Shown here one piece after another: positions 33,799-45,599 of a DNA stretch of 64,000 bases (positions are counted from its first letter, which is position 1; the number at the start of each line of letters is the position of its first letter). A program made the position numbers and the translations under genes. Origin of the DNA: Ryuthela nishihirai (Eukaryota > Arthropoda > Arachnida > Araneae > Heptathelidae); the NCBI GenBank assembly GCA_038380435.1, contig JAWZYU010000010.1, forward strand, positions 46,658,135 to 46,722,134, read 5' to 3'. Below the pieces are notes generated by a model, which did not search any database, was not told the origin of the DNA, and saw nothing but the letters and a program-made list of their open reading frames with translations.

Positions 33799-33877
33799 CA
33801 CAGTCGTATCAGAATAATGTGACCACCTACCATACATATACTATGGTAGATGGCTATATTATTCTGATACGACTGTG
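33799..33877. mobile_element. 79-bp palindromic MITE of the DD36E Tc1 family
   Basis: Starts CACAGTCGTATCAGAATAAT and ends with its inverse. The arms extend through GTGACCACCTACCAT against ATGGTAGATGGCTAT. TA follows the right end; the left flank is decayed. The ends match the 56678-59090 Tc1 element, so that family's transposase is the likely source of its mobility. Confidence 0.88.
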
Positions 33878-33879
33878 TA

Positions 33880-34350
33880 TTTATACTGCACATAGTTATG
33901 TTCATTTTTATTACACGGTTAATGAATCGTACAAATTTAGAGCTTCTTAAAAATTGTTAAAATTAATTAGATTAAGGAACCGAAATCATAAAAATATCAG
34001 TCTTACAGTGATAAAAAAAGTTTCTTACACGATTTTAAACGTTTACCTATTCGCTAGATCTCCATTTCCACATTCCACATTTCTGCTAGCTGTCCAATAT
34101 GATATCGAATTCTGTAAGAAAACTGTACTTAATGAAGTTTGTAAAAATATAGTTTACCACAGTGACTAGCAGTAAAAGTTGCTATTGAACAGTTAAAGCA
34201 TTTTTTTATTTTTCACACAACAATGTTCCTAACAATTAAAGTATGTATTAGCAATTTAATTACCGAACAAAATTATGTAAGGGAGTCGCAAGTTTGAGGA
34301 CTTTCATTTTAGAACCTTGTTTTCAAACCTATGGTCCCTAATGGTTATTT
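33880..34350. other. Unassigned interval
   Basis: AT-rich. Nothing supportable. Confidence 0.4.
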
Positions 34351-34351
34351 A

Positions 34352-34500
34352 TTTGGTGCCCGATATTGACAAACTTTTAACATTGGAGCCGTTATTGATA
34401 AACCTTTGATATCGAACCCTGATACTGAAAGACTTTTGACTCTGGAGCTCGATGTTGATAAACCTTTTGGCTTTGGAGCCCGATATTGATAAACTCTTTA
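34352..34500 (+). repeat. Minisatellite, about 31-bp unit
   Basis: Five degenerate units of TGGAGCCCGATATTGATAAA followed by CCTTTTGGCTT. Confidence 0.85.
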
Positions 34501-34509
34501 GAGAAGACC

Positions 34510-36435
34510 AAGCACTGGATTCTTATTAATAAAAGCCATTGTCACAGCTACTAGTAGAGATTTGATTCATAGTATAAAAAAGTTCAAGTAAGACAATTTG
34601 TTAATTAAAAAAAAACTAGCTTATTAATGTATGTAAAAGATTAAAATGAGACTATTGATATTTATTTCATGCATATTCTCGTAACTCAAATATACATCTG
34701 TCTTGTATTCTTGGTTAGAGGCTCTCAGAAAAATACGTTCTAAAATAAACATGCAGACATTTTAAGAGTGGTCCATAGTTTCTTGGAAAAAGTTTGAAGT
34801 GGTTCGCAACTAAAGAAAAGTTGGGGAAAGCTGTTTTAGAATATATTCGAAGTTGCAGTGAGATATACAGAAAATTCTAATGGAGGATATGGTGTTGATG
34901 GGTGTAAGTCCAATGAGATGATTTTCACATGCTTGATGCTTTGAAATTCTGAGACTACATTAGAAATTTTATTACATTTAAGCCCTGAAATTGGGGGGAG
35001 GTAAAAATCCAGTAATACTCCTTTTCATACGTCACCGATGCATTGTAAACGTGGGGATGGCGGTGGTGGGATTGTAATTCTCCTCCCTCTTGAGTAAGCC
35101 AGTGTTGCACTGTAATGTTTATCTGTTTCCTAAAATGGTCTGTGGGTATCCTTTTACCGGGAGTAACCGCATCACAGTCAAGGACTAGGTTATCTTGTTA
35201 AATTACCGATTTAAGTTCAATCCTTGTAGCATGGGACTTAATTATCTTTTTTTCCCTGTCTTTCACTCCTGTTAATTCTATAATTATGTATTACTGTCAA
35301 GCACTTTTTCTGACCTCTACACTACCTCCGCATTGTTCGAGAAGTGCAAAATTTCTTTCAGGATATCCATGCCGCAAGAAATCATTTTACTGACAAATCT
35401 ATAAGAGATTTCGTTATATTTCTGTTACATATCCAGGTTGCAAGAAACTGTTAAATGTAATGCTCCATAATCTCGATATTTGAGCTAAAGTCATCGACAT
35501 TTTGATTGGCTAAGCTAATTCTCTTAGCGCAGTAAAACAAAATCGTGTCAAACTTTCTATATCACCCGTAATGAAGGTCCACTACAGAAAGTAAAACTCT
35601 GAAAGAATATTTTATAAAGATTTCGAAACACCTAGTACAGATCAAAAACACTTTTAATATGAAAATAGTACAGACATTCATATATGTATATATATATGTA
35701 TATATATGTACATGATAAAGATAAGGAACTGGCATACAGTTCTTACAACAAGAATACAACACATGTGGAACTAATGGCAAGTTCCTTTCGTTAGAGAGTT
35801 GCAAAAACGACTGCCAAGGTCTTATTTACTGTCACGTTAGCGAGTTTCCACCATAACTTTGATTGCTGAACATGGAGAATAGTTGGAACAAATTATCTGA
35901 ACACCATTTTAAGTTATTTGAATTGATATGTACAATACTTTGAGACATTAAATAAAATCATCACAAAAAGGTATGGATTTAACTCAATATTTGTACACCA
36001 AGATCCTTTTTGGATGTACTTCCAATAAGCGCAGTCATATGGTTTAGTAAATTATCTGCACTAAGTATACTGTACAATGCGCTAACCCTTGAGGAACAAC
36101 TTAACAGTTCTAATTAAAAGGTAACACATACACTATAACTGCAGTGATAAAGCATTGCACTGATTAAGGTTTTTTGTTTTCATAGCAAATTTCATGGCTT
36201 ATAATATTATATTTTTATCTCTCTATTTAATAACAGTACTTTTCAGGGATCATGTACAGTTCTTCTCATGATCATTCAAATATAATACAGAAATCGAAAA
36301 TATAAACGGCATTCTTAAGCGTATCCTTACAAGGTGAAAATTTCAAGAACGTTGAAAAGACATATTTATGTTAAAGAAAAAGATTTAGTTATTTGTCACC
36401 AATTGAAATTAAATATAGTTAATTTACCATTTCAT
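34510..36435. other. Unassigned interval
   Basis: AT-rich, with a TATATG microsatellite at 35678-35710. No gene or transposon end is recognised. Confidence 0.4.
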
Positions 36436-36440
36436 TCATA

Positions 36441-36818
36441 CAAACCAGATCTGAAAAAAATAAGGGGAGGTGTGTGTTTGGAGGGTGTAATCCATCTAAA
36501 TGAAATTGTAGGATTACCCCTGGGGACCCCCCCCCCCCCCCTCATCTTCGAGAATGCTAGTAAGCGTAATGGATATAATATTATTAAACTTGTGCATATT
36601 TCAAACATTTTTCAACATTTTTTTAAACATTTTTACTTGTGCATATTTCAAACATTTTTCAAGATTTTTTTAAAAACCTCTAAAACGAAGGGAGGAAGGA
36701 GGGAAATTACACTGCAATGGAGATCTATTCTCTTGACTACCACCTTATTCTTTTTTTGACTCCATTGCGTCGCTTGTCTTCCCTCTCCCATTTTATGTTT
36801 TTTTAGATCCGGGCCTAT
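36441..36818. mobile_element. Possible hAT-like MITE
   Basis: Left CCAGATCTGAAAAAAATAAG, and right (reverse complement) GGCCCGGATCTAAAAAAAC, look like related inverted ends. No target duplication is convincing. It contains a 15-bp C run at 36528 and a 47-bp direct duplication (36588-36674). Confidence 0.4.
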
Positions 36819-36819
36819 T

Positions 36820-37400
36820 AGATTTATCGCAGAAAATAATATAATTCCATGTCACTTTTATTATTTCACAACAAACAAAAAAACTGTGTTATTAACTTCC
36901 TCCATTCGGTGTAGATTATTGGGTAGTAGGAGTGGTAAAATTGCGAAAAATTTGTGAAAGCTGGGGGATTAATATGGCACCCTTTGACTTCGAAAATATG
37001 TGTGAATGCGTATTTTTCATGAGGGTAGATCAAAAGAAACTGTGGTTGATTGCTACTAGAGTTTCGATTTAATTCATATGAATGTCAGGATCTGCGCGGT
37101 GATTGCAGTAACTGTCTGCCTTCGTAAAATGCACTGGTATCGTAAAACACAATCTTCAAAAGCAATATATTTAAGTTATTGGCAAAGAAATAGAAACAAT
37201 TTCATTTTATATTAGTCAGAATCGGAGCTCAGTAACTCTTCATATAAGATTTTTATGGAAGAGAACATGGCAGAAAATAAAGATATGACTCAAATCTATT
37301 CGAACCTCGATTCCCAAAAATAGAGTGGGGCCCAACATCGGATGGTAATTCGTTCCACAAAACCCATTACACGTTGGAAATATCATAAGCTGAAGCAAAT
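36820..37400. other. Unassigned interval
   Basis: Nothing supportable. Confidence 0.4.
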
Positions 37401-37404
37401 AATA

Positions 37405-37481
37405 TACTGCTCACAAAAATTAAGGGATATATTATCGCTTCATATTCATTTTGAAATATCCCCTAATTTTTGTGAGCAGTA
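37405..37481. mobile_element. 77-bp palindromic mariner MITE
   Basis: TACTGCTCACAAAAATTAAG is followed by GGATAT, and the right end is the near-exact inverse. TA flanks both sides. The end sequence is typical of arthropod mariner-type elements. Confidence 0.85.
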
Positions 37482-37494
37482 TACATTGATTTCC

Positions 37495-37990
37495 GGTAAT
37501 TCGTTCCAAATCCTCGACAGGCGACCCCAACAACACGTAAAATAAGTATTTTGTTTTGGTTATACTTAATTTCTACCTTGTAAATGATTGTTTAATAAAG
37601 ATTATTTAATAAATAGTTTAAAATATCTCAAAATAAAATACAACAACAACAACAATATATTACCATTTACCTTAGAATTCAAGTGCAGGACCGATGAAAT
37701 CGATGGTGGCGAAGTGGTAGTTGGTTATTAAAAAATAACCATAATAAAATTAATTATAATTCGCAAAAATGAACTCGGTTTACACTGAACAACCGCATCA
37801 AACAGAAAATAAACGAAGAATAGCAATGTCCTTATGTATTTCAAGACAAAGCGGGATGTTACGCTGAACAATAGCAAAGATGTTGATTGGTTGAGAACAA
37901 TCCTACGAGAACTTATGAGTGACGTTCCGCACGCTGATTGGTCAAACCTCTACCCACATGTCTGGAAACTTTCACCGAATCGTTCGCAGC
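37495..37990. other. Unassigned interval
   Basis: An ACA microsatellite lies at 37640-37655. No other feature is seen. Confidence 0.4.
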
Positions 37991-37998
37991 TGTGTAGC

Positions 37999-38380
37999 GG
38001 GTTGTTTTACTTCTGAGCGGCACTTTTTTGCACACCATGGACTAAATGGCCAGGTCACATGGACCCCGGAGGCTCAGAGAAGGTTGGGGGAGGGGACCCA
38101 CTGGAACAGCTGTTGGGAGACAGATGGTAGCCACCCGTCAAGGCCATCCAACGTGTTCTTTAACGTGCACAGGGTATAGCTCTCCCGCACACGGGGCCAC
38201 GGCTTAACTTCCCATCCGACGGACGGCAGCCTTTCCAAGCCCATCGGTGTCCCCTACTGACCGTGGGCAGGGCGGGGAATTTTGCGGAGATAAATCTCAA
38301 CGCTGACCCAGCTGGGACTCGAACCTGGGAACTACAGATTACGAGCCTGGGGCGGTACCGACTGAGCCACCCCCGCCCCC
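37999..38380 (-). mobile_element. SINE A copy 8, full length, best preserved
   Basis: All parts are present: tail GGGTTGTTTTAC at the left, then CACGTTAAAGAACACGTTGG (minus strand), GGATGGGAAGTTAAGCCGTG, B box GGTTCGAGTCCC and A box TGGCTCAGTCGG, ending GGGGGCGGGGG at 38380. Only the CGCG after the A box is altered. It is close to copy 1 and probably recent. Confidence 0.92.
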
Positions 38381-38399
38381 TTATGGAAAGTAAATCGGT

Positions 38400-38455
38400 T
38401 CCTGAAAATATTGGATGTCGATGCTAACGGATGTCGATGCTAACGGATGTCGAGG
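38400..38455 (+). repeat. 17-bp tandem repeat
   Basis: GGATGTCGATGCTAAC occurs three times in a row, the last unit altered. Confidence 0.7.
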
Positions 38456-38668
38456 CCCCACTGTACTTTGTTGTTGAGTGTTTGGAGTTATGTAATCAGG
38501 AATATATAAGCAATAACTTGGCTTGATCATTACACAAACTTCTAAATATTCGTTTACATATTTTAGTAAAAAATAACAGTTATTGTTTTCATCTGAAATT
38601 GAATTAAATTTTCGTTTCAGTTATTTCTGAGCGCTTTCAAGCTTCTTTGAACAATAATAAAAATAAAC

Positions 38669-38845
38669 TATCCCTCAAGTAGCTGCTTACTACATAGGTC
38701 TAACAGGAGCCTGTCAGTATAATACGCCATAGAGATCTGTGAGGAAGGCGAGACTTCAGCAGAAGGACAACACAAAAAAAGTAACACCCACACTTTCTCA
38801 GGGGTTCGAATCTAGGTTCTTGTGATCAGTAACCTAGGCCAGTAC
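38669..38845 (-). mobile_element. SINE B copy 4
   Basis: Tail (CTCAAGTAGCTGCTTAC, AACAGGAGCCTGTCAG), body and a decayed head with a B box (GGTTCGAATCTAG on the plus strand). Confidence 0.82.
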
Positions 38846-39042
38846 TTAACTAATACTATTGAATATCAAGATTTAGATACATTTAATCGATATATTTAAT
38901 TTTTCTTCAGACACATTTTACAATAAAGTGTTATTTAAGCAATTACTGAGCTTTGAATTTGACTCTATTGATAAAATAAGAAAGTGTTCCGAATTTTATA
39001 TTCAGTTTCTGCAAGAAAGCGTAATTTCTTGTGCATTTAGCG

Positions 39043-39203
39043 AAGTGGCTCTTAACCTTTATAACAATCGCACTCCTTTGATTCTTAAAATATGTTCTTG
39101 CACCACTTACCAAAAAACCATTAACTTACGTCTCTATATTTGATTTTTTATCTGAATGTCTCGCAACCCCTGGGGTGCGTGCATTAAATGTTAAGAACCA
39201 CTG
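39043..39203. mobile_element. 161-bp hAT-like MITE
   Basis: Left end AAGTGGCTCTTAACCTTTA and right end (reverse complement) CAGTGGTTCTTAACATTTA are inverted copies. Flanking ATTTAGCG (39035-39042) and ATTTAGGG (39204-39211) match at 7 of 8. Confidence 0.85.
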
Positions 39204-39211
39204 ATTTAGGG

Positions 39212-40260
39212 TATTGTTTTCAGATAGGTGTCGTATGTGATCTTATTCGACTGATATCTCATTATTTATTGTAGACAGGATCCATAAAAAGTACAAAATT
39301 ATATTCACCAATTTTTGACCAAAAAAAAGATTGTTGTAGCTTCCATCTCTATTATGTTACATCGGTTCTCCGATTATCAGGATTTGCTGTAAACGGTTTA
39401 GTTTATAATGCACACCACATAGTCCTAATTGCAGAAAATTTTACATATCCATTACATTATTTTGCATTATTCTTATCTTTTCACATTATTTTACAACATA
39501 TTAATATTTCTGTAGCCAAAGTCAATGATGTTTGAATTCCTGGCTTTCATCTTACCTGATGAAAAATGCATTATATGTCAATAAGCTTTATGTAGAATTT
39601 TTAGCATTGAATTTCGGTAAAAACATTAATGCTTTACAAATATGCAATTTTTTTTTTGTAACCTTTTTCTTACATATTGCAGTTACATAGCTTATATCTA
39701 CACATTTTTCACACTTACAAAGAATTGTTACAGAGAATAACAGAGGTCACTATAAATCTCTATATACAATGTTGCAATACGTTTATATATTACCCTTTTG
39801 CACCTCATTCAAGTATGTGATTACAAGTTATTAAACAAGAACAGAATAAATGTCTATTCATTAACAAATATAGTAACTATAAATTAATAACCACAGACAT
39901 TACTACTTTTGAAATTCTAAATAAAGCTCTTAATTCATATCACATGGACTGCTGTACTTTATGCATTTACGATCGCAAAAGTTGCATAAATAATAATAAA
40001 ATATTTTGCAGAATTATTTTAGTTTAAGCGTTGGTTAAGCACAAAACTAAAATTTCAAACGCTTAGATATTCCTTTCTGACTCAATTTTAAAGGTAAAGC
40101 GATCAAAATATTAGGAAAATTGCTTTCTGTAAAGAGCTCTGCTGTGCCAACAGAAGGAATATTGAAATCATACAGATGGTTTTATTATCAAACTTGCTTT
40201 GCTATGAAATTAGCCTCAAAAGAGTCTGTTATGTTTAAACTCAATTTAATTATGATCAAT
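39212..40260. other. Unassigned interval
   Basis: AT-rich. Nothing supportable. Confidence 0.4.
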
Positions 40261-40265
40261 CTGTC

Positions 40266-40772
40266 CCATGCTACGTCAATGGGATACTAACATCAAAGCA
40301 CTATAGCTTCTAAAATAAGCGTTTTAGGGAAAAAAATGTGGCTTAGTATAATTTAAAGATCTTCATCAAGTCTATTTAAATCTCGATTTTTTTTCAGCAT
40401 TTAAACAAGTATACAGGTTAAAATATTCATTCAGCAATGTGTTCTAAGAAATTTATAAAAACATTAAACGAACATCGAAGGAATTATATTTCACGTACTT
40501 TTAAAATACATAGTTACTTTTGAAATGGTTTGAAGTACTTCTTATTTCAGTTTCAATTGACTTCAGAGGTACATTCTTTCGTTCAGAGGTTCTGTTGTTA
40601 ATGTTCCACTTACCTCATTCTTTAAATACTGAAATTTTTGAAAATCAACATTTAGAGATTGATGAGATTTTTACTTCGCCTTTGATCACATTTTCCCATA
40701 AAACACTTATTTTAAAAGCTATAGAAAGATTAAAAGCTTCTTCGAAGTTAGCGTTCCATTGATACAACATGG
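40266..40772. mobile_element. Long-arm inverted-repeat MITE (family F), copy 2
   Basis: Ends CCATGCTACGTCAATGGGAT and, inverted at the right, CCATGTTGTATCAATGGAAC. Arms share TAAAGATCTTCATCAAGTC-type and TTTAAATACTGAAA blocks with copy 1. The same length as copy 1 (507 bp) suggests both are full length. Confidence 0.8.
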
Positions 40773-40774
40773 AG

Positions 40775-41280
40775 AGGGGTGGTCATAATTCAATGATCAT
40801 TCATTGTATATTATCATAAACAAGGGTTTAAATAGCAGATAGTGATCTGCATAATTCTGAAATTAAACATGTTCAGCGAAAAATGCACTTTGAAACGTAT
40901 TTTGATGGGGAAAAAATAAATTGCAAGCAGTGGGTTCTAGAAGAATTAGTAATAATAGTTTGGAGAAAAATATAAAAAAAAAGAAGTTCTGCAATAATAT
41001 AGTAATAACTTATGTAATGTAAATATAATAATATTATTTATTCCTTTAAAGCAAGAGATATCTCATAGGTCCGTAAGAAAATTTGGACGTAATGGGTGCT
41101 TTTATGTCAAAGCTCAAATTTATTTAAAACGGTGACACAGTGGTAACGTTTGGTGTATAAGATTATTTCGGGAATATGAATAAGAAATGTTAAGAAATTT
41201 CAGATCCGGTGTCGCGTTCAAGGTCAGTTAAGGGTTGGAGTTGTCTAATACTCGAGAGATGCAGATTGATTTCTAGTATT
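40775..41280. other. Unassigned interval
   Basis: Nothing supportable. Confidence 0.4.
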
Positions 41281-41282
41281 AT

Positions 41283-41455
41283 TAAATGCCGAGTGGTTAG
41301 CGCGCTTGGCTACTGATCTAAGGGACCTGGGTTCGAGCCCTTGATAAGGCATGGATGTTTGTGATGTTTTTCTGCTGAGGTCATGACATTCTCACAGACC
41401 TTCTACTATGGCGTATACACTGACAGGCTCCTGTCAGACCTCTGTGATAGAACTA
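41283..41455 (+). mobile_element. SINE B copy 5, full length
   Basis: The head GCCGAGTGGTTAGCGCGCTT is strongly tRNA-like (Leu/Ser type A box). The B box is GGGTTCGAGCCC, and the tail has CTGACAGGCTCCTGTCAG. It lacks the last CAAGCAGCTGCTTG block. Confidence 0.9.
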
Positions 41456-41726
41456 AAGATAGCACAAAGAGAGCCAGAAATGTTTTTGAGAATTTCAAGT
41501 AAAGAAATTTTTGTTTTATGACCTTTAAGAAACTAATAGAACCGAATAAAGAAGATAGCTGTGAATTGTTACATTTGGTAAAGAATAACAATAATCGAAG
41601 ATCCACGATATTACTATATTTTCGTCAATAAATGCAATTTCTAAATGCGTATTGGTTAGCGAGTGATAGATATTTTTAAAATTTAAATTGGTGAACGTGT
41701 AGCATTTTAATTCATCTGCGTGTTTC

Positions 41727-42140
41727 AGGAATGAGGTTGTCTTAGTTGTTAGCGCTTTAAGTTGGTAACCCGATGTGCCCACGCCGAGTCTCCAATATTC
41801 CAGAATTGACATTTTCTCCGCTAACAAACGCTCAATGCTCAGTGAGAAAGGGAACACCGATGGGTTTTTAAAGGTTAAAAAAGAGTTAAAAGTTTAAAAA
41901 TCACCGATGGGTTGGTCGGATGAGTAGTTAATCCATGGGCAGCATGTAGGAATGCTATTTCCTATGCACGTTAAACAACACGGTCGATGGCCTTGATTGA
42001 AAACTTCCATCTGTCTCTTAACAATCGTTCAGTGGGTCCTCTATCTTGCTCTGAGCCTTTGGGGTCCACGTGACCTAGCCATTTATCCTCTTTTGTGCAT
42101 AAAAGTGCAGCTCATAAAAAATGCAAACAACAATCCATTT
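41727..42140 (+). mobile_element. SINE A copy 9, decayed
   Basis: Head remnant GTCTTAGTTGTTAGCGC, body with GGTCGGATGAGTAGTTAA, GCACGTTAAACAACAC and tail AAACAACAATCCA. A local 30-bp duplication of the caccgatgggtt block (41858-41912) is present. Confidence 0.8.
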
Positions 42141-42208
42141 ATGTGTCCGTAGTGTGTAAAAGTGCCTTTTTTGTGATTTCTGATCATGCATGATGTTTTG
42201 AAGAACAC

Positions 42209-42359
42209 CAATTTTTAGTCAGCAAACATGACGGACTTTAATTTTTGGTTAGTAAACATGATGGATCCCAATTTTTAATCAGTAAACGTGAGGGACCCAA
42301 TTTTTGGTCAGTGAACATGATGGACACCAATTTGCAGTCATTAAACGTGACTAACACCC
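42209..42359 (+). repeat. Minisatellite, about 30-bp unit
   Basis: Five units of AATTTTTGGTCAGTAAACAT followed by GATGGACCC. Confidence 0.85.
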
Positions 42360-42419
42360 GAAGCATATCGATGCTGTTTACGTTCAGCAATCACTTAAAC
42401 CCTTAAACCATATAAAAAC

Positions 42420-42698
42420 CAGGGGTGCCCAAACGTTTTCTCACTAGGGACTACTTTCAATTTAGGATTTCTTTGGAGAGCTACTAAGTTTTCATTTGCG
42501 TTTGAATATAAGTCAATAAAGGGGGAGGGGTTATTATTTTGAAGTTACACTGGAGTCTGGTGGCGCGAACTATCCTCTACGAGAAAAGGTGTCCAAAAGA
42601 AAATATGTTTTAAGGAAAATGAGTCCATGCCGTGGGCTACTCCTATCTTGCAAAAGGACAACGTCTGTAGCCTACGGGCGCCGTAATGGGCACCCCTA
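42420..42698. mobile_element. hAT-like MITE
   Basis: Left CAGGGGTGCCCAAACG and right (reverse complement) TAGGGGTGCCCATTACG are inverted ends. The flanks ATAAAAAC and CTTTAAAC are only partly alike. Confidence 0.65.
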
Positions 42699-42699
42699 C

Positions 42700-44130
42700 T
42701 TTAAACGTCCAGATTTTGCTTAAAATGAAGGAATTACTTAAAATAGAAGAAATGCTGTAGGAATTCGCGAACTCCCCTAGGAAGCACATAAAATGCAGTT
42801 GTATTTCAAAGCAGGCTGGTTTGTGACAAAAATGTTTCTGTGTTTTCAAGTTTCTGATGGAATAACTGAGCACGAAGAGACTTTATTCGATCAGTAATAC
42901 AATTATTTGGCAAACTCCATCAACCGACCTAACTTAATCAAAAATGGATTTTTTTTTTCTTTTTCAAAATATTTTATCATTTTAATAATAGTTCTAACTA
43001 TTAGAAATTATCAGGCAGCCAAGATGCCTAAGTTGTAGTTCAGATATCTCAATGGGTAAGTCGCCTTATGTACACTTTCTGTTAATCTAAGCATTTAACT
43101 ACAAATGGTGGAGGGAAATAATATAAAATTTGGCACAAAAAAAAATGTTGCAGTTTGGCGTGTGGGATGAAATCTATTCTTTGTGCGTGGTAAGATATTT
43201 ATGCTTTGAGTCACCAGACTGAAAAAATAAATCGAGATTTTAATCTTAATTCTGCTTCACTAAGTATCCGAAAGATATCTAATTATGTTAATAATGAGCA
43301 AATTTTAAAAATTTTGGAACTGATCGATTTTGTTCTGATGGCACAAAACTCAAACTTTTACGAGAATCGTTATCGCAATTATAGTGTGAAAAATTAAATG
43401 AGGTACTACTTCAAGAAAAACAGTACTGGTTGAAAAAAAAATCACAATTTTCTTTAAATAGGGAACATGTAAAAACACTTTCTTCTTCCTTTTCTGCATC
43501 GTTTCTTAGATATTAAGTCAAATTCATTAACTTAAAAGGGAAAGTGGAATATTAATCGTATTTTCCACATCTTCAAAGGAATTAACTCGTGTATTTACAT
43601 GTATTGCAAAACAGAAGCTGGAGTATTCAATAATACCAAGAAATAGTTGGGTTTACATTGATTTTAACGTTTAAGAATTACACTTAATATGCAGAAAATG
43701 TGAAGTAATGTACATGTTTATATTTTACACAAGTAAACTTCTTAAAAATTTTTGTGGTAAAAATCCAGTACTTCATTATTGATTACTATACAATATACAA
43801 TGTTCGCATATATTTAACATAAAATACACAAACATTAAATCTAGAGCACAAACAGAGGGTTACACGTATCATTGACATATACCAATAGAATAAGGTTATT
43901 ATTATTTTTTTTTTCTGAGGAAAATATATACCATGAATATGAACAGAATTTATATATCTTAAGCAGATTGAGTTTTTCTTTAAATCTTACATTATCAATA
44001 CTTTTTTATTCCAAGGCTACAAAAGATATCAATAACATTATCCAAAGGCAGTTGAAGTTTAAATTAAACTTAAAAGTCTTGTCTTGTGTGAATCATTATT
44101 CAAAGTATCAGAAAAAACATTTTTTGCACC
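42700..44130. other. Unassigned interval
   Basis: Very AT-rich. The open stretch starting at 43872 looks like low-complexity chance translation. Confidence 0.4.
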
Positions 44131-44329
44131 GATGTTGGACTAAAGCATACGGGAAGTATAGTTTGATTTCACAAGTGTCTTCACTGCATCGTTTCAAGCG
44201 CAGGCAGATCTCAGCACCAGAAATCCACTCTAAAAGTATTTATGGACTCACAAATGCCAGGACTAAAGCTTCTTTGATTTGGCAAGTGTTCCCAGCACAA
44301 AACTTTTATACAAAAATGCACTGTGCGAC

Positions 44330-44425
44330 GGGCGAACTTTGACGTTGAATATACCACAGCATGAAAGCGCATTAAGCGCCAGAACTTTGACTTTAAATAT
44401 ACCACAGCATTAAAGCGCACGGAGT
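44330..44425 (+). repeat. Local duplication, about 46 bp
   Basis: GAACTTTGACGTTGAATATA at 44335 and GAACTTTGACTTTAAATATA at 44381 each lead into CCACAGCATNAAAGCGCA. Confidence 0.8.
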
Positions 44426-44429
44426 GCAT

Positions 44430-45225
44430 CACAAACGACAGCACTTCAGCCTGCCAAAATTGCAAACAGATGGCTCTACAAATGCCAGAGCTGAATATTG
44501 AGATCTTACCTACCGCCACAATAGGAAAACGAGTTTAGCACTTTACGAATATGAAAAATGCACCCTTAAGTGCATTAGCTGCCTTAATTTGAAGCTGATT
44601 TTGATATGCAGCTTAGAGAGAAAAAAATTACATACACAACCACGAATTTGTCCAAAAAAAAAAAAGCACTGTTTAACACATCGAGCGATGTACGGTAATT
44701 CTTCGAAATTAGATAAAATTCCCACGTGGTTGTTCTTTATACAAACCATTATTCCGTTGCAACATGTCATTGACTTACAATGATAGGTGTAACTGAACAC
44801 CAACCGACATATAAAACCATACAGATATGCTATAAGCAAGTACAGACGAAAGTCTTTCACGTAAACATTTACGAGTTTTTATCGAACGATAAAAAAACTT
44901 TCGGTTAGACCGCAAGAACACATTGTGTTGCACTAAGATCCTCATCGGTAGCATTAGCAAACTTTTATACAGGTACCTCTAAAAAAGGGATACTTCTAGA
45001 AGAGATGACAGCTGAGTTATAAAAATTGAGATATTGCATATATTCAGAGAGATCTGTTGCATTATTCTTGAGTTGCGACTGGTTAAGAATACGTTATGTT
45101 ATGAAGAAGTGACATTGACCTCAGGAATAGTTTTCTTTATTAATTTATCTTTCAGTTCCAGACTGACAAGAAAAAATCACTTATTTATTTTTTTTCTCCC
45201 AACGTATATCACTGGAGGGCACCCA
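44430..45225. other. Unassigned interval
   Basis: Nothing supportable. Confidence 0.4.
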
Positions 45226-45284
45226 AAGTGAAAATACCTTACACCTCGCAGAAGGACTGTTTAAACCCATTTATATTTGTTACA

Positions 45285-45560
45285 CCTTTACTACAAGATG
45301 AATATTTCAATATCTTTCTGGAGGTGACAAATCCTATGTATCATGCCAGATATTTCAGTGTCTTTCTGCAGGTATCAAACCCACTACATGATGTCAAAAT
45401 GTTCAATGTCTTTATGGAGTCTACAAACCCAATGCATCATGACAATTTTTTCAGTGTCTCTCTCTCAAGCTGACAAACCCACTACATTATGACAACATTT
45501 TTTTTTTTGGTTATCTTTCTAGAGGTGAAACCCCCTACATCACGTCAAATTTTGCTACGT
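45285..45560 (+). repeat. 48-bp minisatellite that stays in frame
   Basis: Units of about 48 bp around TTTCAGTGTCTTTCTGGAGG and ACAAACCCACTACATCATG. Because 48 is divisible by three, the open frame 45228-45473 encodes three 16-residue repeats (YFNIFLEVTNPMYHAR, YFSVFLQVSNPLHDVK, MFNVFMESTNPMHHDN). Later units break the frame. I take it as a minisatellite rather than a gene. Confidence 0.75.
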
Positions 45561-45599
45561 CTTCTTACTTAGAGATAAGAAACTCATTCCATTAAGGCT

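Noticed and set aside
36334..36759. Open reading frame of 141 codons
   Set aside because: Runs through a 15-bp C tract and a 47-bp direct duplication inside a MITE-like element; chance frame.
41283..41360. Possible tRNA-Leu or tRNA-Ser gene
   Set aside because: Strong A and B boxes, but the sequence continues into the SINE B body and tail found at six other sites.
43872..44342. Open reading frame of 156 codons
   Set aside because: AT-rich low-complexity translation with no family resemblance, no splice context and repeats in its 3' part.
45285..45560. CRISPR-like array
   Set aside because: Units are contiguous and degenerate with no unique spacers; this is a eukaryotic minisatellite. The same applies to 46595-47310, 51035-51782 and 11652-11850.
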